Source: an uncultured Verrucomicrobiota bacterium (lineage in GTDB: Bacteria > Verrucomicrobiota > Verrucomicrobiia > Limisphaerales > UBA9464). From it: DNA of 47,079 nucleotides. The position numbers and the translations under genes are program-made. The stretch spans positions 1 through 47,079 of the forward strand of contig CAIMMI010000271.1 of NCBI GenBank assembly GCA_903842505.1, given 5' to 3'. Shown piece after piece: positions 8,225-16,455 of the stretch; the first letter of the stretch is position 1; the number at the start of each line of letters is the position of its first letter. The notes below the pieces were generated by a model that was not told where the DNA came from, searched no databases, and worked only from the letters and a program-made list of their open reading frames with translations.

Positions 8225-8922
8225 ACACACCTCCCCAACTCCTCGCCCTCGACGAGGCCGCGCTCGACCACGTCGAGGAACACGGCGGACCCGGCCTGCT
8301 GTGGTTCTGGGAATCCCCCAGCAACTGGGTCGTCGTCGGATACGGCCAATCGATCGCCCGCGAAGTCCACGTCGAGGCCTGCAACCGGGACAACATCCCG
8401 ATCTACCGCCGCTGCAGCGGGGGCGGCACCGTCGTCCAGGGACCCGGCTGCCTCAATTACGGGCTCGCCCTCCCCATCGGACTCGACCCGGACCTCGAAT
8501 CCATCACCGGGGCCAACCGCTGGATCATGGAGCGTCAGCGCCGCGCACTCGCCGGACTCCTCCCGGGCAACGTCACCATCGAAGGCCACACCGACCTCGC
8601 CGTCGACGGACGCAAGTTCTCCGGGAACGCCCAGCGCCGGAAGCGGAGCGCCCTGCTCTTCCACGGCACCTTCCTCCACCGATTCGAACTGCCGCTCATC
8701 AGTCGCTGGCTCGCCTTTCCTTCCGCTCAACCCGGCTATCGATCATCGCGCGACCACTTGGATTTCGTCACCAACACCAAACTCGATCCGCAGGCCATCC
8801 GCACCGCTCTCGAAGCCGAATGGAGCGATCTGGAGACGGGACTTCCGGACGATGCGAAAACCCGCATCCCTGCTCTGCTCGAATTGCGCTACGCCAGGCC
8901 CGACTGGCACGCCAGCCGGTAG
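8176..8922 (+). CDS. Lipoate-protein ligase A-like protein (BPL/LplA family)
   Basis: Attaches lipoate, or possibly octanoate or biotin, to a lysine of a carrier domain through an acyl-adenylate. The signature blocks are RRCSGGGTVVQ (78-88) with GCLNYGL, then DGRKFSGNAQRR (144-155, with the catalytic-type lysine K147) and FHGTFL. About 248 residues, so a single catalytic domain without the C-terminal accessory domain of E. coli LplA. The start is uncertain. The ATG at 8176 overlaps the methyltransferase by 49 bases; an in-frame CTG at 8221 overlaps its stop codon and would begin closer to the conserved core. Either way, the two genes look translationally coupled. No lipA or 2-oxoacid dehydrogenase gene is nearby. 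Confidence 0.85.
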   Translation: MRRRPPPERHRSRFRLNTPPQLLALDEAALDHVEEHGGPGLLWFWESPSNWVVVGYGQSIAREVHVEACNRDNIPIYRRCSGGGTVVQGPGCLNYGLALPIGLDPDLESITGANRWIMERQRRALAGLLPGNVTIEGHTDLAVDGRKFSGNAQRRKRSALLFHGTFLHRFELPLISRWLAFPSAQPGYRSSRDHLDFVTNTKLDPQAIRTALEAEWSDLETGLPDDAKTRIPALLELRYARPDWHASR

Positions 8923-8930
8923 CGCCCCGT

Positions 8931-9680
8931 TCACCCGCCCCGGAACTGCGTCGGAGTCACGCCCGTCACCGCCCGGAAAGCCCGCGTGAAGGCGCTGTGG
9001 TCGTAGAAACCGCACGCCACGCCAATCTCCGCCACCGATGCCTCGGTCTCCCGCAGCATCCGGGATGCCTCGGCAATCCGGGTCTTCGCGATGAACTGCC
9101 GCGGGGTCAACCCGAAGAACCGCTTCATCAAACGCGCAAACCGCTGCGGGGCGATCTTCGCCCGCCGCGCCAACCCCGACGGCGTCACCGACTCGGCAGG
9201 ATTCAACTCCACCTGTTCCAACGCGGCCGCAAATCCCACCGGAATCTCGTGGGCCGACACCGGCACTCGCACATCCCGCGAGATGCCAATCAACCCAACG
9301 CACTTCCCTGCCGCATCGCGGATCGGAAGCTTCGTCGTCAGGCACCAACCCGGCTTGTGGGGCGCGTACCAGTGCAACTCCAGGTGATCCAGGATCGGCA
9401 ACCCGGTCCGCACGACCTTCTCATCCTGGGTCGACGGAATCTTCCCGTAGTCGCCCGGGCAGATGTCCGAGGGTCGACGCCCCACCACCTGCGACTTGTG
9501 CCGGAGTCCATGCCGCTCGACAAGGGACTGGTTCACGGCCGTGTACCGACCCGCCGCATCCTTGATGAAGAAGACAACGTCGGGCGCCTGATCAAACAAC
9601 TGCACCAGCAAGTCCGCATCTACGGACTGGAGCGAGGCTTCCTTCAAGCGGACCGGCGTGTGGAGTGTGCGCGAATTCAC
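8931..9680 (-). CDS. PAS-domain AraC-family transcriptional regulator
   Basis: An N-terminal PAS-like sensor domain (about residues 20-135; LFDQAPDVVFFIKDAAGRY, with GISRDV near its end) is joined to a C-terminal AraC/XylS double helix-turn-helix (about 155-247). The latter shows the usual IAEASRMLRE and VACGFYDHSAFTRAFR pattern. 249 residues. The start is GTG at 9680. It is transcribed divergently from the peptidase-dehydratase-esterase operon with 58 bases between the starts, so that operon is a plausible target. The ligand is unknown. Its stop lies eight bases past the end of the lipoate ligase gene on the other strand. Confidence 0.9.
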   Translation of the reverse strand: MNSRTLHTPVRLKEASLQSVDADLLVQLFDQAPDVVFFIKDAAGRYTAVNQSLVERHGLRHKSQVVGRRPSDICPGDYGKIPSTQDEKVVRTGLPILDHLELHWYAPHKPGWCLTTKLPIRDAAGKCVGLIGISRDVRVPVSAHEIPVGFAAALEQVELNPAESVTPSGLARRAKIAPQRFARLMKRFFGLTPRQFIAKTRIAEASRMLRETEASVAEIGVACGFYDHSAFTRAFRAVTGVTPTQFRGG

Positions 9681-9738
9681 AGGACCCTGACCTTACCGGC
9701 CAAGACGGGCCGGAAGGCGAAGCGGATAGTTTCACATT

Positions 9739-10590
9739 ATGCCCACCGGAGCCAATCCTCCACCCCTCCCCGGGCCACCCCACTCCGGGGGGGCGAGCCG
9801 ATCCAATATCTCATGCAGCCCAGGTGGGGCGAGTGTCCCCACGAGCCGATCCCTCTGGTCCCACTCCCTGCTGCTTCTGCTGCTGCCCTTCCTGTTCCGC
9901 CTCAGTGCCGCCGATCTTCCCACTCCGCCAACCCCCACCCACCAGACCAACCAGATCGAAGGTTGGACCCTTCACATCGACCTGCGACTCCTGAAGGACG
10001 AACCCGAAGCAACCCCCAAGGCCATCGAACTCCTCCGGATCCAGCTTCAGGAAATCGTCCGCGTCGTCCCCGCTCCGGCCGTCGCCCGATTGCGCGAGGT
10101 CCCGCTCTGGTTCTCCTCCCCCTACCCCGGTGTCGGTCCGCGCGCCGAGTACCATCCCGATGCCGGTTGGCTCCGCTCCAATCACCGGAACCCCGCCATG
10201 GCCCGCGCTGTCGAGTTCACCGATATCAAGGACTTCGAGGCTGAAACCCGCCGCATGCCGAACTTCACGCTCCACGAACTCGCACACGGCTACCACGACC
10301 GGGTGCTGCCGGGAGGCTTCGGCAATCCAGACCTAAAGTCCGCCCACGCCCGGGCCAAAGGCTCCGGGAAGTACGACAAGGTCGAACGCAAGGATGCGCA
10401 GGGCCGTTCCCACACCGACCGCGCCTACGCCCTCGTCGACCCCATGGAATTCTTCGCTGAGTCCACCGAAGCCTTCTTCACCCGCAACGACTTCTTTCCC
10501 TTCGACCGCACCCAACTCCACGACGCCGATCCGGAAACCGAGAAACTGATCGGCCGTCTCTGGGGTGTTCCTTCCTTTACCAAGCCATGA
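9739..10590 (+). CDS. Secreted zinc metallopeptidase-like protein
   Basis: The zinc-binding HELAH lies at residues 179-183 ([13 protein letters not shown]), and a downstream acidic helix [14 protein letters not shown] (from 234) can give the third ligand. This arrangement recalls anthrax-lethal-factor-like (ATLF) peptidases. A hydrophobic run ([13 protein letters not shown]) ends near residue 57 and looks like a signal peptide, but it begins about 44 residues after the only ATG of the frame. The bases between encode repeat sequence (9794-9852). No ATG, GTG or TTG lies in frame between, so either the ATG at 9739 is used and repeat DNA is translated, or a CTG just before the hydrophobic run is. 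The stop overlaps the next gene by four bases (ATGA). Substrate unknown. Confidence 0.75.
   Translation: MPTGANPPPLPGPPHSGGASRSNISCSPGGASVPTSRSLWSHSLLLLLLPFLFRLSAADLPTPPTPTHQTNQIEGWTLHIDLRLLKDEPEATPKAIELLRIQLQEIVRVVPAPAVARLREVPLWFSSPYPGVGPRAEYHPDAGWLRSNHRNPAMARAVEFTDIKDFEAETRRMPNFTLHELAHGYHDRVLPGGFGNPDLKSAHARAKGSGKYDKVERKDAQGRSHTDRAYALVDPMEFFAESTEAFFTRNDFFPFDRTQLHDADPETEKLIGRLWGVPSFTKP
9794..9852 (+). repeat. GTGGGGCGAG palindromic repeat, copy B (single half, inside a coding start)
   Basis: One form-2 half at 9824-9847: GTGGGGCGAG, then TGTCCCC, then ACGAGCC. It differs from the other form-2 halves by one base. Just before it, at 9788-9804, is a shortened version in which GGGGCGAG runs directly into CCGATCC, and the same CCGATCC follows the full half. 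In the reading frame of the peptidase gene this gives the repeated peptides GGASRS and [10 protein letters not shown]. Confidence 0.75.
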
Positions 10591-11690
10591 AAATTACCCG
10601 CATCTTCGCGCATCGCGTCGATCTCCCCCTCCACGAAACGACCTACAAGTGGTCCGGCGGCAAGTCCGTCACCGTATTCGACAGCACGATCGTCGGTGTC
10701 GAGACCGACTCCGGACTCATCGGGTACGGCGAAGTCTGTCCCCTCGGGCCCTTCTACCTGCCCGCCTACGCCGAGGGCGTCCGCGCCGGACTCCGCGAAC
10801 TCGGGCCGCACCTGATCGGCGAAGATCCCCGCGAACTCTCCAAGCTCAACCACCGCATGGATGCTGCCCTCAAGGGCCATCCCTACGTGAAGTCCGGGAT
10901 CGATATTGCCTGCTGGGACATCCTCGGCCAGGCCACCGGGCTTCCCGTCTGCGTGCTCCTCGGCGGACGATACGGCGAGTCCGTCCGACTCTACCGCGCC
11001 ATCTCGCAGGAAGATCCCGAGATCATGGCCGCCAAGGTCGCCGGCTACCGAGCCGAGGGCTATACCCGCTTCCAACTCAAGGTCGGCGGCGATCCCGATC
11101 TCGACATCGCCCGCATCCGCGCTGTCCGCTCAATCCTCCAACCCACCGACCGCCTCGTGGCCGATGCCAACACGGGCTGGACCCAGCATGACGCCGTCCG
11201 CGTCGCCCGCGCCGTCCGCGACGTCGACGTCTACATCGAGCAACCGTGCCTCACCTACGAGGAATGTCTCGCCGTCCGACGCCAGACGGACCACGCCTTC
11301 GTCCTCGACGAAAACATCGACAGCCTCGACGTCCTGCTCCGCGCCCGCGCCGATCTCGCCGCGGATGTCGTGAACCTCAAGATCAGCAAGCTCGGCGGCC
11401 TCACCAAGACCCGCCAGGCCCGCGACCTCTGCGTCTCCATGGGCATCGCCATGACCCTCGAGGACAGCTGGGGCGGTGACATCACCACCGCCGCCATCGC
11501 CCACCTCGCCCACAGCACGCCCGAGGCGTATCGGTTCACGTCCACGGACTTCAATTCCTACGTCACCGTCAGCACCGCCGAGAACGCGCCACAACGCGTC
11601 AACGGCTACATGTCCGCCGGCACCGCGCCCGGTCTCGGCATCCGTCCGCGCCTCGGCGTTCTCGGCCGCCGCGTCGTCGAGGTAGCCTGA
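10587..11690 (+). CDS. Mandelate racemase/muconate lactonizing enzyme family, likely cis-3-hydroxy-L-proline dehydratase
   Basis: Enolase-superfamily enzyme, 367 residues. Family positions visible are K165 on the second strand (FQLKVGG), metal ligands D193 (VADANTGW), E219 (YIEQPC) and D241 (VLDENID), and the second catalytic lysine K265 ([10 protein letters not shown]). The N-terminal lid ([14 protein letters not shown], then [17 protein letters not shown]) closely resembles sequences annotated as cis-3-hydroxy-L-proline dehydratase. That is a memory-based call; 4-hydroxyproline betaine epimerase and dipeptide epimerases are alternatives in the same superfamily. The start overlaps the peptidase stop as ATGA, indicating coupled translation, and the esterase gene follows 13 bases later. 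Confidence 0.75.
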   Translation: MKITRIFAHRVDLPLHETTYKWSGGKSVTVFDSTIVGVETDSGLIGYGEVCPLGPFYLPAYAEGVRAGLRELGPHLIGEDPRELSKLNHRMDAALKGHPYVKSGIDIACWDILGQATGLPVCVLLGGRYGESVRLYRAISQEDPEIMAAKVAGYRAEGYTRFQLKVGGDPDLDIARIRAVRSILQPTDRLVADANTGWTQHDAVRVARAVRDVDVYIEQPCLTYEECLAVRRQTDHAFVLDENIDSLDVLLRARADLAADVVNLKISKLGGLTKTRQARDLCVSMGIAMTLEDSWGGDITTAAIAHLAHSTPEAYRFTSTDFNSYVTVSTAENAPQRVNGYMSAGTAPGLGIRPRLGVLGRRVVEVA

Positions 11691-11703
11691 AAAGCCCGCT
11701 CCC

Positions 11704-14667
11704 ATGAAAGCCCTCCACCTCGCGCTCAGCTCTGGCGCAATTGCCGCAGCCATCCAACTCGCTGCCGCATCTCCCGGATCCGGTTCACTGTGGATCCTCA
11801 CCACTCCCAGCGGCGCCGCACTTCCCGCCGGCGCGTCGGTCGAGGGCTTTCCCCTGCTGGTCCGACTCAACGGTGACTCGTTCCCGTTCGCCAACGCCCT
11901 TCCGGACGGCTCCGACGTCCGCTTCACCTCCGCTGACGGAACCGCACTCGCTCATCAGATCGAGGACTGGGATACAGCCAGCCAGCGCGCCGCCGTGTGG
12001 GTGCGAATCCCGGTGATCCGCGGAAACGATCAGCAGGAACTCCGCATTCAATGGGGCGCGACTTCCACGCCAACCCGGGACACCGGCCCGGTCTTCGACG
12101 CCTCGAACGGTTACGCCGCGGTCTGGCACCTGGGTGCCACTCCACGCGACGAGGTGGCCGGAACCAACGCCAAGGACACCGGCACGACCGCCACGACCGG
12201 AATCATCGGCACGGCCCGCCATTTCGACCGTGATCACGGACTCGCCTGCGGCACCCAACCCACGAGCTTCCCCTCCGGTTCCGCCTCGCATTCCACCGAG
12301 GCCTGGATCCGCCCGCTCCGCCCCAACGCCACCATCGTCGGCTGGGGAACCGAAAAGGCCCAGGGCAAGGTGGTCGTCCAGTTCCGCAGCCCGCACCACG
12401 TCCAGGTCGACGCCTATTTCTCCGACGCCAACGTCAACGGGAAGACCCACGTCCCGACAGGCGAATGGACCCACGTCCTGCACACGTATGAAAAGGGAAT
12501 GCCGCGCCTGTACGTGAACGGCCAGCTCGACACCGAATCCCCGCGCCGCGCCACGCCCCTCAACATCCCGTCCCCAGCCCGCCTCTGGATCGGCGGATGG
12601 TACGACAACTTTGATTTCGAAGGCGACATCGACGAGGTCCGCATCTCCCGCGTCCCCCGGTCCGCCGAATGGGCGAAGCTCCAGTTCGAGAACCAGAAGC
12701 CCCTCCAGACGCTCGTCGGCCATGTCGTCCAGCCTGGCAATCAATTCCGCATCTCGACCAAACGCCTCACGATCACCGAAGGCTCCGAGGCCACCGTCAC
12801 CGCCGAGGCCGGCGGCGCCCGCAAGATCACGTGGACGCTCCTGCGCGATGGCCGCGAATCCACCCTCGCCGTCGATCAACTCCACTGCACCATTCCCGCG
12901 CCTCGCGTGACTGGAAACACCCAGGCCACCCTGCGCGTCACCGCCGCTTACGCCGAAGGCGTCCGCACCCAGGACATCGCCGTCACGTTCAAGGAATCGA
13001 TCCCGGATCCGGCCTTCACGCTCCGCGCACCGTCGCGGTGGGATGGCCGTAGCCCGATCGAAGTCCTCCCGCAGATCTCGAACCTGAAACGGCTCACCTC
13101 CGCCAAAGCTCCTGCCATCCAGTACTCCTGGAAGGCCGGCGAGATCGCCACCACCCGCGAGATCGCCCCCGATCGGCTCCGTCTGCTGCGCGCCGAACGC
13201 GACGGCGCGCTGACGATCTCCGCCACCCTCGACAATGGCGGCCAGCCCGTCACCCGCACCTGCACGATCCAGGTCACCACGCCAGAGTCACAACCCTGGA
13301 TCACCCGCTCGCCCGAACCCGACGAATCCCCGGTCGACAACCAGTTCTACACTCGCGAACCCAGCGGCTTCGGCACCGTCTTCTGGACGGGCCGCCTTAC
13401 CAACCGGGTCGACACCGTTTTCCTCCGCTTCCGCGACGACTCCAACGGCAGTCTCGAATCGACGGCTTCACCGAATGCCAGCGGTGCCTTCCAGCTTTCC
13501 GCCCGGGTCACCGCCGGACGGATCCGTTACCACTTCGAGATGGGTACGCGCACTGGCGGCCGCGAAACCATCCTGCGCACCGCGACCAACGTCGTGTGCG
13601 GCGATGCCTATCTGATCCAGGGCCAGTCCAACGCCGTCGCCACCGACTGGGGCAAGGAGGAACCCGACTTCCGCAGCCCGTGGGTCCGCAGTTACGGCAC
13701 GATGTCCGGCGACCCGAACGGACTCCGGCTCTGGGGCGAGGCCGTTCCCCGCAGCCACGACGGCGAACGCTTCCAGATCGGTTACTGGGGCATGCTGCTC
13801 GCCCGCCAACTGGTCGAATCGAATGGCGTCCCCGTCTGCATCCTGAACGGTGCGGTCGGCGGGACCCGCATCGACCAACACCAGCGCAGCGCCACCAACC
13901 CCACCGACCCGCGCACGATCTACGGGCGCCTTCTCACCCGTGCCCAACAAGCCCGTCTCACCCACGGCATCCGCGCCGTGTTCTGGCATCAGGGCGAGAA
14001 CGATCAGGGCGCCGACGGCCCCACCGGCGGCTTCGGTTGGGAGAACTATCGTAACTTCTTCATCGATCTCACCGCTGCCTGGAAACAGGACTTCCCCAAC
14101 ATTTCGAAGTACTACGTGTTCCAGATCTGGCCGAAGTCCTGTTCGATGGGATTCGACGGATCTGACAATCGTCTCCGCGAAGTCCAACGGACGCTCGGCT
14201 CCAGCTACAACAACCTCACCGTCCTCTCCACCCTCGGCATCGATCCCCCTGGCGGCTGCCACTATCCCGCCGCCGGGTACGCCGAGTTCGCCCGCATGCT
14301 GTTCCCCCTGGTCCAAGGCCACCATTACGGCAAGCCCTCTCAGGAACAGCTCACGCCGCCCAACCTTCATATGGCGCAGTTCGGGAACGCCGAGCGCACC
14401 CGGGTCGTCCTGACCTTCGACCAATCCGTCGTCTGGGCCGCCAATCTCACCAACGAATTCCGGATCCCTGGCAGCCCCGCCCGGGTCACCGCCGGTCGCG
14501 CCGACCGCAACCAACTCCACCTCGATCTCGATGTCCCAGCCCCGCCCCAGAAACCAACCATCACCTACCTCGATTCCGACCGGTGGAACCAGTCCCGCCT
14601 CTTGAAAGGCACCAACCAACTCGCCGCCCTCACCTTCTGCGAGGTCCCCATCGAGCCCGCGCGGTGA
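11704..14667 (+). CDS. Secreted multi-domain SGNH (sialate O-acetylesterase-like) esterase
   Basis: 987 residues. A signal peptide (about 1-22) is followed by a DUF2341-like domain (about 28-120) and a LamG/concanavalin-like domain (about 135-335, ending in DIDEVRISRVPRS). Immunoglobulin-like linkers precede a catalytic SGNH domain with GQSNA (nucleophile S642), GAVGGTRI, WHQGEND (761-767) and GGCHY with H853. This is the SASA fold of sialate O-acetylesterases and acetylxylan esterases, which removes O-acetyl groups from glycans. The LamG domain suggests carbohydrate binding outside the cell. It is the last gene of the three-gene operon starting at 9739. The true substrate cannot be told from the sequence. 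Confidence 0.85.
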   Translation: MKALHLALSSGAIAAAIQLAAASPGSGSLWILTTPSGAALPAGASVEGFPLLVRLNGDSFPFANALPDGSDVRFTSADGTALAHQIEDWDTASQRAAVWVRIPVIRGNDQQELRIQWGATSTPTRDTGPVFDASNGYAAVWHLGATPRDEVAGTNAKDTGTTATTGIIGTARHFDRDHGLACGTQPTSFPSGSASHSTEAWIRPLRPNATIVGWGTEKAQGKVVVQFRSPHHVQVDAYFSDANVNGKTHVPTGEWTHVLHTYEKGMPRLYVNGQLDTESPRRATPLNIPSPARLWIGGWYDNFDFEGDIDEVRISRVPRSAEWAKLQFENQKPLQTLVGHVVQPGNQFRISTKRLTITEGSEATVTAEAGGARKITWTLLRDGRESTLAVDQLHCTIPAPRVTGNTQATLRVTAAYAEGVRTQDIAVTFKESIPDPAFTLRAPSRWDGRSPIEVLPQISNLKRLTSAKAPAIQYSWKAGEIATTREIAPDRLRLLRAERDGALTISATLDNGGQPVTRTCTIQVTTPESQPWITRSPEPDESPVDNQFYTREPSGFGTVFWTGRLTNRVDTVFLRFRDDSNGSLESTASPNASGAFQLSARVTAGRIRYHFEMGTRTGGRETILRTATNVVCGDAYLIQGQSNAVATDWGKEEPDFRSPWVRSYGTMSGDPNGLRLWGEAVPRSHDGERFQIGYWGMLLARQLVESNGVPVCILNGAVGGTRIDQHQRSATNPTDPRTIYGRLLTRAQQARLTHGIRAVFWHQGENDQGADGPTGGFGWENYRNFFIDLTAAWKQDFPNISKYYVFQIWPKSCSMGFDGSDNRLREVQRTLGSSYNNLTVLSTLGIDPPGGCHYPAAGYAEFARMLFPLVQGHHYGKPSQEQLTPPNLHMAQFGNAERTRVVLTFDQSVVWAANLTNEFRIPGSPARVTAGRADRNQLHLDLDVPAPPQKPTITYLDSDRWNQSRLLKGTNQLAALTFCEVPIEPAR

Positions 14668-14682
14668 GCCTCTGGATTGAAG

Positions 14683-14702
14683 GCCGGGTGCCCCCACCCG
14701 GC
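14683..14702 (+). terminator. Hairpin after the esterase operon
   Basis: Eight-base perfect stem (GCCGGGTG, loop CCCC, CACCCGGC) 15 bases past the stop codon. The following T run is weak (GCGCTTTC), so it could be a terminator or an RNA-stabilising hairpin. Confidence 0.55.
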
Positions 14703-14852
14703 GCGCTTTCATGGATCACTCCGTAGGAGGGCACGCGGCTGACGCCGGAAAAGGGAAGACAGGACCGTCTCCCGCAGAGGCGCTGAGGCGCAGAGGGGAG
14801 AAGCCCACAGCGCCCGTGGCCTCTGTCATCCCGGAGGGATGGAAGCCGATAG

Positions 14853-14882
14853 CCCCGGGTCGTGCGCAGCACGCACCCGGGG
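14853..14882. repeat. Long hairpin CCCCGGGT / ACCCGGGG
   Basis: CCCCGGGT then CGTGC, a three-base loop GCA, then GCACG, one bulged C, then ACCCGGGG. This is a 13-pair stem with a single bulge, far more stable than needed for a chance hairpin even at this GC content. Confidence 0.6.
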
Positions 14883-15150
14883 AAGCGGGCGTTGTTTGTG
14901 CGTCCGCACCTCGGCAGGGGTGCGAAGATCGAGGCCACCCGTAATGGATGCCCCCACCGAATCCACCCAGGTTCCCGACACGACACCCTTGCTCCAACGG
15001 GGCAAACGGTGAAAGCGGGGTGGAAACCCGGACCGCCCGCGTCGCCGCTAGACTTCTCGCCGATACCGACGAGCAGCAAGGCACCGGGTCAACCGACGAC
15101 GATCAACACCGGATCATTCCCGGACCCAACCCAACCTCCTTCTTCGAGTC

Positions 15151-15176
15151 CTCGCGGCTTCGCGCGAAGCCGCGAG
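15151..15176. repeat. Perfect 26-base palindrome
   Basis: CTCGCGGCTTCGC followed immediately by its exact reverse complement. There is no loop, so as DNA it is a two-fold symmetric site and as RNA it would need a small loop at TTCGCGCGAA. It lies between convergent genes. Confidence 0.7.
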
Positions 15177-15309
15177 GGAGCGAAGGGACAGGGCTGTTTA
15201 CAACCACGAGAGCGACGGCAGCCACGTTCCGTCTTCCCTGCGCCTCTGCGCCCCTGCGGGAACCTGCTCCTCCGCAGGATGGGCCGGGCCTCGTCGGCAC
15301 CCACGGCCG

Positions 15310-16254
15310 TCACCGACGCCCCAGCACAAAGCCGAGCCCGAACCGGACCCATAGCGGGATCGTCACGAATCCGATGACCGAAGTGGACACGACCACGCGC
15401 ACGGCAGTGAGCGTGTCACCGCCGTAGTGCCGTGCGAGGACGATGGGAAACACGGCTGCCGGCATCGAAGCCTGCACGACCAGCACCTGCTTCAATTCTT
15501 CGGAAGCCGGGAGGTAGCGCGCGGCGAGGAACAGCAGCACGGGCGCGGCGCCACAACGAACCGCACAGGCGCTCAGCATCAACCGCCACCCGCCACCCGA
15601 ACTCAACTGGCCCGTCGTCTCGGCGAGCGTCGCTCCGATGAGCACCAGGCCCAGAGGGAAGCAGCACTGGCCCAGCATGTGGTTCGTCGTCTTCACGAAC
15701 TCCGGAAAATGGAGCCCGCCCAGATTCAGGATCACGCCGACGACGATCGCCACCAGCGGCGCGTTCACCAACTTCCGCCATTCGGTCACACCGGCATGGC
15801 CGAGCGTTACCAATCCCAATGTCCACATGGCTGTGTCGACGCCGAGGTTGTGCAGGAACAGCACCCCGGTCGTCTCGCGGGGAAAGAGTTGGATGATCAG
15901 CGGCAGGGCCGCGTACCCGAAGTTCTGGAACCCCGCCGCACAGGCGAACGTCCGCTGCTCCCGTTCGGTCGTCGCGCCAACCCAACGGCGTGCCAACCAG
16001 GCCACCGCCACCCCCATCAAGACGCCGCCAAATCCGAACAATGGCGGAAGCAGCAGATTGTCCGCGCGTCGAAGGGCCTCGTTGTTCAGGACGTTGTCGA
16101 GGATCAGGCAGGGGGTGAGCACGTTCACCACGACGCGGATCAGGCTTTCGTCCGCCTCATGCGTCAGCCACTCCGCCTTCCGAAGCAGCACGCCCACCGC
16201 CACGAGGCAGTAGGCAGGCATCACCGCCGAGAACACCGTCCAGAAATCAATCAT
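15310..16254 (-). CDS. AEC-family (auxin efflux carrier-like) permease
   Basis: About 314 residues with roughly ten hydrophobic segments. The family hallmarks are AGFQNFGYAALPL in the first half, and QASMPAAVFPIVLARHYGGD with a following VVVSTSVIGFVTIPLW in the second half. AEC carriers move small organic anions such as malate or malonate; the substrate here is unknown. I used the ATG at 16254 (MIDFWTVFSAV); five residues upstream is another possible start. The gene is convergent with the esterase operon and followed by the repeat-rich stretch. Confidence 0.88.
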   Translation of the reverse strand: MIDFWTVFSAVMPAYCLVAVGVLLRKAEWLTHEADESLIRVVVNVLTPCLILDNVLNNEALRRADNLLLPPLFGFGGVLMGVAVAWLARRWVGATTEREQRTFACAAGFQNFGYAALPLIIQLFPRETTGVLFLHNLGVDTAMWTLGLVTLGHAGVTEWRKLVNAPLVAIVVGVILNLGGLHFPEFVKTTNHMLGQCCFPLGLVLIGATLAETTGQLSSGGGWRLMLSACAVRCGAAPVLLFLAARYLPASEELKQVLVVQASMPAAVFPIVLARHYGGDTLTAVRVVVSTSVIGFVTIPLWVRFGLGFVLGRR

Positions 16255-16303
16255 CGTTGCCGCACCCACGCGGATGCCACGAAAGCCTGCATGCCCCGGG
16301 GCC

Positions 16304-16446
16304 GAGTTCCCAGTTTCAAGATTCGAGTTTCAAGCCCGGTGCCAGCTTCAAACCGGAAGCTGTGAACTTCGATCTCCGAAGCGGCTCGACGGAGTCTCGC
16401 CCCACCGGTTTCCCCGCTTCAAACTGGAAACCTGAAACTTGAGACT
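16304..16446. repeat. GTGGGGCGAG/TTTCAAG composite repeat, copy C
   Basis: Three modules in order. A TTTCAAG-rich core on the plus strand (from GAGTTCCCAGTTTCAAG at 16304) comes first. Next is a form-1 half on the minus strand (16383-16405: GTGGGGCGAG, ACTCCGT, CGAGCC). Last is a second core on the minus strand (GAGTCTCAAGTTTCAGG, ending at 16446). The form-2 half seen in copy D is absent on the left. It lies between two minus-strand genes. Confidence 0.75.
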
Positions 16447-16455
16447 CCCTCCCCC

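Larger units (their letters stand above)
14771..15262. repeat. Composite repeat bounded by inverted GCAGAGGCGC-type words
   Basis: The left copy reads CCCGCAGAGGCGC then TGAGGCGCAGAGG. The right copy, on the opposite strand, reads CCCGCAGGGGCGC then AGAGGCGCAGGG. Between them lie several stable inverted repeats. This type of Arg/Gly-rich intergenic text is familiar to me from other Verrucomicrobia and Planctomycetes, so I take it to be a dispersed element; only one copy is present in this window. Confidence 0.5.
14668..15309. other. 642-base gene-free, hairpin-rich stretch
   Basis: I see no credible gene here. The stretch contains the hairpin at 14683, a pair of inverted copies of a purine-rich GCAGAGGCGC-type word (14771-14802 and 15231-15262), CATCCC-GGA-GGGATG at 14827-14841, a long hairpin at 14853-14882, CGCACC/GGTGCG around 14909-14930, and a perfect 26-base palindrome at 15151-15176. 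Short open frames crossing it have no conserved features. It separates two convergent genes, so no promoter is needed within it. Confidence 0.7.

Noticed and set aside
8301-10244. Plus-strand open frame of 647 codons across the lipoate ligase, the AraC gene and the repeat
   Set aside because: It crosses three supported genes on both strands and reads through repeat DNA; Arg/Pro-rich without motifs.
14944-15427. Small open frames in the gap between the esterase and the AEC permease
   Set aside because: They traverse hairpins and inverted words, have no consistent composition and no ribosome site.
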